Source: Purshia tridentata
Lineage: Eukaryota; Streptophyta; Magnoliopsida; Rosales; Rosaceae
DNA length: 64,000 nt
NCBI GenBank assembly: GCA_003254885.1
Contig: QANT01003329.1
Span: forward strand, 1 to 64,000
Direction: 5' to 3'
In this document: positions 52,201-61,287 of the stretch, one piece after another
Numbering within the stretch: the first letter of the stretch is position 1
Layout of the letters: each line of letters begins with the position of its first letter
The notes under the pieces: generated by a model
Database searches by the model: none
What the model saw: the letters and a program-made list of their open reading frames with translations, nothing else
What the model was told of the DNA's origin: nothing
Program-made: the position numbers and the translations under genes

Positions 52201-55027
52201 CCTGCTTGTTTAGAAAAGAAAAATTCTGAACTTCCTGGTGTTTGTGCTAACTCTAATGACTTGTCTCACACCATGTTTATATTTCCAGAGGTCAGTACCA
52301 ATTTCTCCCTGTGTGTATCTTTTGATGATTTATTATGAAATCGTTACTAGCCATTATCTGGTCTTATGGTGTTTTTCTCTCTGAACTTCAGGACACCATA
52401 ATTCAAGGGGAAACACCATTATTGTGGCCACTTTGGTTTCGGGCAGCTGTTCCTGGGAACATCTCCTTGTACATAACTATATACTATGAGATGGAAGATA
52501 TTTCAAGCACCATGAGATATCGCACTTTACGCATGCATTACAATTTGCAGGTGTGTACATTAATATCCAAGATGAAAATTTCTATTTTTGGTTCACTTCT
52601 CTATGAAGTTGTTTTCTTATTACTGTCAAGGTCTGAGTTATATTCTGTTGGCAATATTATGTATTCCTTTTTAAATGATTGCCTATCTTCAAATATATTA
52701 ACTTTGAACCCTTTATTTTAAATTTCATTTTCTTAGGTATTGCCATCATTGGATGTGAATTTCCAAATGAGTCCTTGTCCATCAAGATTGCAAGAGTTTC
52801 TTGTGCGCATGGATGTTGTCAACAAGACTAGCTCTGAGATTTTCCAAGTTCATCAGTTATCATCTGTTGGGAACCAATGGGAAATCTCATTACTACAACC
52901 TGTTGATGCCATCTTCCCTTCACAATCTTTAATGGCTCACCAAGCATTGTCATGTTTCTTCATGCTCAAGGTCGGTACAGAATTTGAAACTGTGGCATCT
53001 ATTTTATATAGAATTTTTTCTATATAACCTGCATTCTGTTGTTTTAAATTTTTGCACAAGTCACCTAATATAATTGCAGTTTGGTTAAGAAGGCCTGAAG
53101 CATTTTCTGTATTTGGTTATGTCTGATATTTTGTTGTGATGTTGTTCAAGCATCTAAGATTTGGGATTTAAACTTAGAATTTTAAATTATTATTATTTTT
53201 TTAAAATCTCCCTTAAGAACCCCCTTGTTTGACTGAGATCGTGCATCATTGCCTGCCAGGCTGCCACAACAACATTGTTGACATATAGTGATATCTTGGG
53301 ATTTTGAAATGGTTTATCTGGTTAATATATACACTTGTATTTGTTTTGACTTCACTAAGTTTTAATTTTATTTCTTCCCCTTTATACTAAATGAACTACT
53401 TTTTGGATTCAGAATCATAGCAAAATATTAACTTCTGAAGATGAGATGCCTTCTCATTCCCCGCCTCTGGGAAGTGATGTGAGGTTGGGTACTCAGGGCA
53501 GTAATGGATCGCTTTTTGACATAGCTAACTCGCCCCTGTCAGATTTTCATCGCTGTGAAAGACTGCACCAGGAAATTTCACATAAGGTTGATAAATTTCT
53601 TGCTATATTATTTCTGATATTCCTTTATTCAGTATCACTTGTCATAGTACCACTTGGAGATGGTTGTCTGACTCGGGAATCTCCTTGTCTTGGATGAGAG
53701 TCAGGGTTGATTATCCATAAATGGAAAAAGTATCAGAGTTTGGATATAATATTTTTTGGGCAATAATTGCTAGGCTCACCAAATTTGTTCACTAAATGAT
53801 GTGTCATTATACACGTCATTAGCGTACTTGTTAACAATAAATGAGGTCCAGAGCAGGGAGGAACTCTCTTATAAGCAAGAGAAAGGCGAGCATACATAAG
53901 CATGATAAAGACGAGCCATTAGATTACAAGATTTTAACAGGTGCTTTGCAATTGAATGGCTCTCATTCCTCATGCTTGTAAGAGAATTTCTCCCAGTGCA
54001 TGTCCAAATTTAAACAAATGAAACATTGCCTTATCATTTAGTATTTGTTTGAGCAGAGGAAAGGCAAAAAAAGTGTTGGATAGTAATTGGTCCTTGTTGA
54101 TTGTACTCAGAACATATATGCTGTATACGATGCATTAGATTATGCTTTGGTACATTATTGCTGCTTCTCAGCATTTTTATCATATTGAGCTTTTTATTTT
54201 TGTATGGATTAGGGGGACACTAATACAGTTGACTTCATATTGATATCTCGGCCTCTGAAGAATGAAATTGATCCTGTGGTTTCGGATCCACCGCATCTTT
54301 TTTCTCATCATGCATGTCACTGCAGGCAAGTTTTGTTTCAATATCAAAGGTTTTGAATATGAATCTGAAATTTATTTTGTTTCTGTCTTTTGCTCTATTA
54401 TCTTTGCTGAACTTTTTTGTTTTTATTAATCATTTTCCAATTTTGGGTTATGCTTATGTCTATTTTGGTGGTTGAATGGACAGTACTGAGAACACAAGTC
54501 CTATATCATGGCTAGTGGATGGACCTCGAACGTTATATCATAACTTCTCTGCTTCTTTTTGTGAAATAAGTCTTAGCATGACCATATACAACTCATCAGA
54601 TGTTGTTGCATCTGTGCACGTACACACCTTTGACTCCACCGAAGATCGTGATAATTTGAGTGATGCAACTCGAGTTCAACCTGCAATATCTTCGAGCAAC
54701 CAAGAAGGGTGGCATGATCTCTCACTAGTGAATGACATCAAAGTCTCTTCTGATGTCGTTGGATCCCGGTCTGGTAAGCCAACGCCAGTGGAGAGTGCTT
54801 CCCCGTTTATTTGGTCTGGGTCAAGCTCTACTAGAGTCCAACTTGAGCCTATATCAAGAACTGAAATTCCTCTCCGAGTTTGTGTATTCTCTCCTGGGAC
54901 ATATGATCTGTCAAACTATGTTTTGCATTGGAAACTTTTACTTTCTAATGGTCAAGAAAATCCTGATAGATCTTCTGGAACATGCCAGGGATATCCTTAT
55001 TTCCTCACTGTGCTCCAGTCAGTTTAA
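40201..55027 (+). CDS. TRS85: TRAPPC8/TRS85, TRAPP III tethering-complex subunit
   Basis: Complete 28-exon gene, 3873 coding bases, 1290 aa. Exons: 40201-40363, 40491-40585, 41154-41253, 41524-41628, 41792-41954, 43272-43389, 43528-43590, 43711-43791, 43921-44015, 44105-44255, 44458-44544, 45463-45582, 45650-45778, 45863-45960, 46063-46186, 46769-46876, 47711-47852, 49304-49414, 49509-49569, 50616-50691, 51372-51557, 51660-51770, 52129-52290, 52392-52550, 52737-52970, 53413-53586, 54213-54325, 54484-55027. It starts MVDPANTPLGRMLLEEI. The N-terminal half (for example LPSWFQFFNKELVHTVSFSDHEAFDHP and a TPR-like helical part, YAFMLRDYELALSNYR) is the Trs85 domain; the C-terminal half is made of beta-rich modules. 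Trs85 marks TRAPP III, a Rab/Ypt1 exchange complex in ER-Golgi traffic and autophagy. Close to Arabidopsis At5g16280 in length. Intron 27 has a GC donor; introns 5, 17 and 19 hold transposon relics. Confidence 0.94.
42186..43135 (+). mobile_element. 5'-truncated, internally deleted LINE in TRAPPC8 intron 5
   Basis: In the first part, SGLKINMSKS, CEIGEWPLNDLGLPLR and KIQEAFGW are the end of the reverse transcriptase domain of plant L1-type LINEs. After a jump, RNMALLGKWLWRF and, further on, AILWTVWMERNYRIFQDKG mark the 3' part of ORF2. The intervening 'thumb' part and most of the zinc-binding domain are missing, and frames change with several stops. The 3' end is near AATAAAAAGAAGAAAA at about 43120-43135. 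It is in the same sense as TRAPPC8 and explains the 1317-base length of the intron. Confidence 0.8.
48465..49000 (-). mobile_element. LINE 3'-end fragment in TRAPPC8 intron 17
   Basis: On the minus strand, CPSHYLFLHCLIAWKLQYKL and then RLSWVISHACASPF give the zf-RVT motif of plant LINEs. The fragment ends on that strand in AATAAAATTGTT at about 48475. It is antisense to TRAPPC8. It is truncated at the 5' side and carries stops further on. Confidence 0.65.
49599..50532. mobile_element. Non-autonomous hAT element, 934 bp, in TRAPPC8 intron 19
   Basis: The left end is CAGTGTTTTCAAAGGCA and the reverse complement of the right end is CAATGTTTTCAAAGGCA. ATTACTTG stands on both sides (49591-49598 and 50533-50540), a perfect 8-bp target duplication as made by hAT transposases. 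No transposase-like frame inside. It fills most of the intron without touching splice sites. Confidence 0.85.
53853..54000. mobile_element. Small foldback MITE in TRAPPC8 intron 26
   Basis: The left arm GCAGGGAGGAACTCTCTTAT and AAGCAAGAG faces, on the other strand from the right end, GCACTGGGAGAAATTCTCTT and ACAAGCATGAG. The arms are about 45 bases. Target duplication was not found. Confidence 0.5.
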
Positions 55028-56045
55028 AATTTTCTTTCATTTTTCACTTCCTCCATTCTCAAAATATAGGGAGTCGTGGATGTATGTTTTGTATCTTTGG
55101 CCTGTAAATTATTATGTATTCTTTTTTATTTTAAGTTTTACCACAAATAGGAATCATGAAATGGTTAGGGAAGGTAGAAAATGAAATGAAATTGCATTTT
55201 GTTCTTGGAATAATAAGAGAAGTGAATGTTTATTTGGTGTATTGCCAAATTGATGTACATGAATGTGCCATTTGAATAGAAAAGATTTCAGTTGAATATG
55301 TTGTGATTATAGTTCTTGCTGTCTCATGCGTATTTTGTTTCTTGGCTGATTGTGGTTGGTTTGTTCTAGAGAGCGGAATGTGTTCATATTTTGGGCCAAA
55401 TATGGATCTTCAGGCGATGCAATGCATACATATCTTTTCCCATTGAATGCAATTTTTTTTCTTCAAAGAATAAATGCAACTAAATGGCCGCTCATCCCTC
55501 TAAATTTGGATCCCAAATGATGCAAGTAAAATATTGGTAATTTGGTATGTATACGGATGCATCATTTGGTATTCAAATTTTAAATCTTCAACATTATTCC
55601 TAAATTAGATGTGAAAACGATAACTACTCCCTTGATAGCGAGAGAATAAAAATGAGATTACAACTTTCCCCACCAAGAATATCTGATTTTGGAAACCCCA
55701 AAAAAAAAGAGAATGATCTGTCAAATTTTGCTGATGGTATAATCTATAACTACACTCCATATGGCAACATGAAAATAGGAGCTGATGATGCAAATTGCAT
55801 TGAAAAAGAACAGTGGAAGAAGACAAAGTCCCAAACTCGAATGAGATGCGACCACGTCTCTTTGTTTTCACTCGTCTCCTACTTTCCAGTTTCCCCACCC
55901 CAAAAAATCACAATCAAACAAACACTCAAATCACACCAAGAAGAAGTTTCCTACTTTCTTTTTGAACGTCACGCGTTTTCCTTATCATCTAAAGCCCAAT
56001 GGTCCCACAGTCAAAAGAGGCCCAACCCAGTTACTGATTCTAAGA
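55028..56045. other. Intergenic region between TRAPPC8 and the first syntaxin
   Basis: It holds the TRAPPC8 3' UTR and AT-rich sequence. No gene seen. The last few hundred bases are the likely promoter of the SYP121-like gene. Confidence 0.5.
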
Positions 56046-56054
56046 TATAAAAAA
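56046..56054 (+). promoter_or_regulatory. Possible TATA box of the first syntaxin gene
   Basis: TATAAAAAA lies about 260 bases before the ATG and is followed by a GA- then CT-rich leader. Confidence 0.4.
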
Positions 56055-56308
56055 GAAAAGAGAGAGAAAGAGAGGCTCAGCTTCTGTGAAACATCCTCTT
56101 TCTGTCTTTCATATTACTACAAAATCCACGACTCCATGTCCACCTCGTTGACTATAATATCACCAAAAACGCCGTGTCTTCCCCATCAAAACCTCACCAA
56201 ATTTCCTCTACTCGCATTTACTCCCAATTATTGATTGGATCGGAGTTGGCTTTGGATTTCTGAAATCGAATCGAATAAGAGAGAACCCAACAGCCATCGC
56301 CAGCGACA

Positions 56309-57735
56309 ATGAACGACTTGTTCTCGGGTGGCTCCTTCTCCAGGTTCCGGAGCGAGGACGAGCACGTGATCGAGATGACGTCTTCTGCGGCGCCGTCGAG
56401 CATTGGCACCGGCACTGTTGGAGTTAGCCTGGACCAGTTCTTCATCGACGTCGAGTCCGTCAAGGACGAGCTCAAGGAGCTCGACCGCCTCCACGAGAAC
56501 CTCCAGGCCGCTCACGAGCAGAGCAAGACTCTCCACAACGCCAAGGCCGTCAAGGACCTCCGATCTCGCATGGACGCTGACGTCACTCTCGCTCTCAAGA
56601 AGGCCAAGGTTCTCAAGGTCCGGCTCGAGTCTTTGGACCGATCCAACGCGGCGAACCGGAGTTTGCCTGGATGCGGACCCGGGTCATCGTCCGACCGGAC
56701 CCGGACTTCCGTCGTCAGCGGTCTCCGCAAGAAGCTCAAGGACTCCATGGACGGCTTCAACGTTCTGAGGCAGAAGATCTCCTCGGAGTACCGCGAGACC
56801 GTTCAGCGCAGGTACTTCACCGTCTCCGGCGAAAATCCCGACGAGAAAACGCTCGACCTTCTCATTTCCACTGGTAAGTCTTCGCTCTGACTCCGCCAGT
56901 GGCAAATCCGTCATTTCGGTCTGAGAAATTTTGCAAACTAGCCTTTATCTTGTTATCATTAAACAGTTTTAGCCTATTTTATCAAATTCATAGTGCTTGA
57001 GCAATGCTCGAGGGAGATTCGAGCACTACTTGATCATTAAAGACTTTATTTATTTATTTTTTCGCATTTTAAAATTTTTATCTTCAAGTAATCCTTAACA
57101 TTTGAACCCAATTGAGTAATGCTTGATGGAAATTCAAGCACTACTTGATTTCATTCTGTTGCCGTTCTAGAAATCTAACAGTTAAATAATACTCGATTGG
57201 ATTGCTAATTTCACAAAAACTAATGCAAAGTTTATAAATGACATAAATTTGGCTAATACAAACTAATACTCAAATTATTGAATCTTTTAATGTTGGGTCA
57301 TTAATTGTTATTATTATTGGTTGAGCAGGACAGAGCGAGACGTTTTTGCAGAAGGCGATTCAGGAGCAAGGCAGAGGGCAAGTGCTGGACACGATCAACG
57401 AGATCCAGGAGCGACACGACGCCGTAAAGGATATGGAGAAGAACCTCCACGAGCTGCACCAGGTTTTTCTGGACATGGCGGTCTTGGTCCAAGCCCAGGG
57501 GGAGCAGCTGGACGACATCGAGAGCCACGTGGCGAGGGCCAATTCGTTCGTTAGGGGAGGTACACAGCAGTTGACCAAGGCCAGGTCGCACCAGAAAAAC
57601 ACCAGGAAGTGGACTTGTTATGCCATCATACTGTTGCTCATCATTGTTTTGATTATCATTCTTAGTTTGAAGCCGTGGAATTGGAACAAAGACGATAACA
57701 AAGCCACACCAACACCAACAACCACGGCACCATAG
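56309..57735 (+). CDS. SYP121: Plasma-membrane Qa-SNARE syntaxin, SYP121/PEN1-like
   Basis: Two exons, 56309-56873 and 57329-57735, joined in codon 189; 323 aa. [15 protein letters not shown] is the typical SYP12 start. The Habc helical domain spans about residues 40-165, with the SYP12 mark [17 protein letters not shown]. The SNARE helix is about 195-262, with the central-layer glutamine at Q245 in VQAQGE. A basic NTRKWTC leads into a transmembrane segment at about 285-302, then a 21-residue tail (KPWNW, Thr/Pro-rich). SYP121 drives secretory fusion at the plasma membrane, forms the PEN1-SNAP33-VAMP721/722 complex in resistance to powdery mildew, and controls K+ channels. The second syntaxin gene 1.25 kb downstream has its intron in the same place, so they are tandem copies. 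Whether this copy is the true SYP121 orthologue needs a tree. Confidence 0.93.
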
Positions 57736-58985
57736 GATGAGGAATATTATTGTTCATACCACACCCATATATCTCATTTATGTTTACACACTAGTTTGAA
57801 TTCATTTTGAGCTATTTGTTTTATTTTTTTGAATTGGGCTTCTTAATTTTTCTCTGTAATTAGATTTCATGCTCTTAGTCTATATGGGTTACTTGCTTTT
57901 TTTTCATTGGTGCCAAAATAATGAGACCTTTTAAGCTGAATATTCAGGTTGACTGTTGTATGAGTGTATCAGCGTTGTGGTGGGTCAAGTGGGCAGAGAA
58001 ATATTGATATATATGACCATCAACACACTTGTGAATACTAAAATCAAGCAACTGCATTAGTCTACTAGCAACTATATGTTCTTTCCAACCATAGCTTTTT
58101 TTCTTTATGCTTTTCTGCTATGGAATCTGAGAATTTGAGAGGAGTGGTGATAGTGATAATGCTAATATTCTACTTCAGAAATGGTTTGGATGACTTATCA
58201 TCGGGCATCAAGAAAGCGACTTAAGCTTATAATCGAGGTTATTTTTGGTCCTGTAGCAGTTTCATTTTTACTTAACGTTTCCACCAAGTTGAAAGTTAGT
58301 TAAATAATTGGTGGAAATAACACATGTATCATTTGAAAGGTTAAAATTATGGCAATCCCAAAATTCCTTCTAAATTTTATAATAACTTTCTATGTGATAG
58401 AAATGTCGTTTGGGATCCAATTGGCAATCATTCTTAAACTAAATCGAAATAATATGGATCAAAGTAGAATTGGGTCTAAACTTGTACCGAAATAGGTACT
58501 TTTTGTTTTTGTAGAATCATCTTATTCATTTAGCCTAAAAACAGTTGTTGAAACTGCAATATATGTAATAAATTTTTCACAGCTTTGTCAACCAAACTTG
58601 TTTGGTGGAGGTCTAATTTGTATACAAATATGGAATACTAGTTAAACATATATATTAATTGTTATACTAAACAGATTCTAGAAGAAAGTGAAGTATTGGA
58701 AATTAATGAAGAAAAGATGGTTCTTGGCTGCTAAATGAATGAACATCATGGTACAATTGGATAATAGCTTGAACTCTTCAAAGTTGAAAAGTTGAAACGC
58801 GCGCGCGACTTGACCCAAAGTCAACAATGACTGCCACAACCATTCTGTGTGTATAACTTGGCCAAGATAGCCAAAATTGAATACATAGAAACAAACTGAA
58901 AGCTACCATTAACCAATCTCTGAATTTCTTTTGTCTACAGAGCAAATTAAGTGATCAGGTGTAGGCTGGTGTAGCGTAGGTAGAA
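57736..58985. other. Intergenic region between the two syntaxin genes
   Basis: It holds the 3' UTR of the first syntaxin and the promoter of the second; no gene and no clear transposon seen. A short GC-alternating run (GCGCGCGC) lies near 58799. Confidence 0.5.
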
Positions 58986-59976
58986 ATGAACGACTTGTTA
59001 GCCTCGCCGGAGCACCATGTCATCGAAATGACTTCTTCTACGACGTCGTCCAACGACCTCAACAAGTTCTTCCAGGACGTGGAGCTCGTCCAGAACGAGC
59101 TCAACGACCTGCAGAACCTCAACAAGAGTCTTCGGAGCGCGCATGAGCAGAGCAAGACTCTCCACAAGGCCAAGGAGGTCAAGGACCTCCGGACCCGCAT
59201 GGACGCTGATGTCCACCTCGCCCTCAAGAACGCCAAGCTGCTTAAAGTCCGCTTGGACTCCTTGGACCGTTCCAACGCCGCTAGTCGGGACTTGCCCGGC
59301 TGCGGCGCGGGGACTTCCTCGGATAGAACGAGGACGTCCGTGGTCAACGGACTGAGGAAAAAGCTCAAGGATTCCATGGACAGCTTTAATGAGTTGAGGC
59401 AGAAGATCTCGTCCGAGCACAAAGAGACCATTCAACGGAGATACTTCACCGTAACTGGCGAGAATCCCGACGACAAAACTATCGATCTTCTCATCTCTAC
59501 CGGTAAGACACACACACCAAAAAATTATGAATAATTCATATATATATTTATTTTAAGTATAATTTATAATTAATTAGTTTGTTAATTATCAATTTATCGT
59601 AATATATATATATATATATGCAGGTGAGAGCGAGACATTCTTGCAGAAGGCAATCCAAGAGCAAGGGAGAGGGAGAGTTCTGGACACCATATATGAGATT
59701 CAAGAGAGGCATGATGGTGTGAAAGCCATGGAGAGGAATCTGAATGAGCTGCACCAAGTGTTCATGGACATGGCAGTGCTGGTGCAAGCTCAAGGTGAGA
59801 ACTTGGACGACATCCAGAGCCACATGGAGAGAGCTAATTCTTACGTCACTGCCGGAAATCAGCAATTGCACAAAGCCAGGTTCTACCAGAAAAACACCCG
59901 CAAATGGACCTGTTTCGGTATCTTAATCTTGCTCATCATCATTGGGATTATACTGGCCTCCACGCTCACTAATTAA
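58986..59976 (+). CDS. Tandem SYP12-clade Qa-SNARE syntaxin without a C-terminal tail
   Basis: Two exons, 58986-59502 and 59624-59976, joined in codon 173; 289 aa. MNDLLASPEHHVIEM is a shortened SYP12 start. Habc domain at about 28-150 with [22 protein letters not shown] helix about 180-246, with central-layer Q229; NTRKWTC and a transmembrane segment at about 269-287. It then stops after TLTN, so it lacks the 20-40 residue tail after the membrane span that SYP121 and SYP122 carry. It sits next to a TatD DNase gene, as SYP122 does in Arabidopsis, so it may stand in the SYP122 position. The sequence is intact and its reading frame looks under selection. The exact SYP12 subgroup is not settled. 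Confidence 0.9.
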
Positions 59977-61287
59977 AAACTAATATCATCGAAATTACAA
60001 TTAAGTCAAAAAATTATTGAACATGATCGTCGCATTTGAAATTTCTCTCATACATATTTGCATGACGCATTTTTATTGATGAGACCTATGTATATGTTGT
60101 GAGATCGATGGAGATTAGATGAGGCCGTTACATACAAAAATACATGAGCTAACACATCGAATCGAATAAATTTGAATCAATTAATGATCGACGCTTTCGT
60201 TGCCGTTGAGTTTAGATTGTTTTACTTTTATTGTAATTATTATTTGATTTTTTTGGTTTGATTGGTTCTATCTTGTTTGTTGATGTGTGTATTCTTTTGT
60301 TGGGATCTTTTTGTAATGCTTTGCAATTTCTATTAAAAAACATGTTTGCCATTTATAAGTTATTAATTTTCAACCGGTTTAATAGATTTTTTTCATGTAA
60401 AACTATCACCATTCTTGTAACAAACAGATCTAAAGGTAGAGAATCTATACCATAGAATGAAAAATATGAATATATCTGGATCCAACTTTCAAAGGTAAAA
60501 ACATCGTTGCATCACAATATTTCCTAAATTTTAATGAATCTATTACGGCCTCTAAGCTTACTATTTATGAGTCTTGCATTCAAGATTCTTATAGAACAAA
60601 TGGACAGAATGCATTTACAGTTTACAAGGAAAATACTTGAGTGCTCAGTTTTAAAGGTTGGCATTCTCATCCTCGGCCTTTTACATAGATCAATAAAATT
60701 ATAACATGTGTCAATATATGTTTCTTAAAAAACTTCAACAACTACAAAATTAACATCTAGCTCTTAGAAATATCTACTTATATGTTCTCTACATCCAAAA
60801 TTAAAGTATACAATCAATGTTTTAAAATATAAAGTTTATATTTTAGGTTTCGAGTTTGGGGTGTCCTTTAATTCGACAACTAAACCGTAAACACTAATAA
60901 TTAAAGAGTACGAATTGAAATGCGCGTGAAGAAAAAAAATTTGTATGGCGGATCAATTTGTAAAGGGTATAGAAGCTGCCTGCTTTTTTTATAAACAGTT
61001 CCAATGCAACCAAATGGTTGAGAGATGAGTGTTAGCAAATTAGCGAGAGAGATGCGGATTATCGTTATAGAAATATCACTAAACATATAATTAGTTGGTA
61101 TATACATGTTAGATTGAGAAAAAAGGTGGCTAAACCATTTTTCTCCCCCCTAAAAGTGGTTAAATTCGTTGACACTGAACTTATAAAGTGCGAAAGAGAC
61201 CTGTTACCAAAAACCAAAGTAGCAAAAACACCAAGCATTTACTAGTTGCAGTAGCTCTCTCTTTTCTCTCTTGCTGTCAGCTTGGCC
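59977..61287. other. Intergenic region upstream of the TatD gene
   Basis: It holds the 3' UTR of the second syntaxin, AT-rich sequence, and the promoter of the TatD gene, with a TATA-like TTATAAAG at 61181-61188. No gene seen. Confidence 0.45.

Noticed and set aside
56403-56768. Long shadow frames inside the first syntaxin exon on both strands
   Set aside because: GC-rich coding sequence opens other frames; only the frame at 56309 encodes a known domain and splices correctly.
58955-59513. 158- and 171-aa minus-strand frames over the second syntaxin
   Set aside because: Antisense shadows of the GC-rich exon, without a recognisable family.
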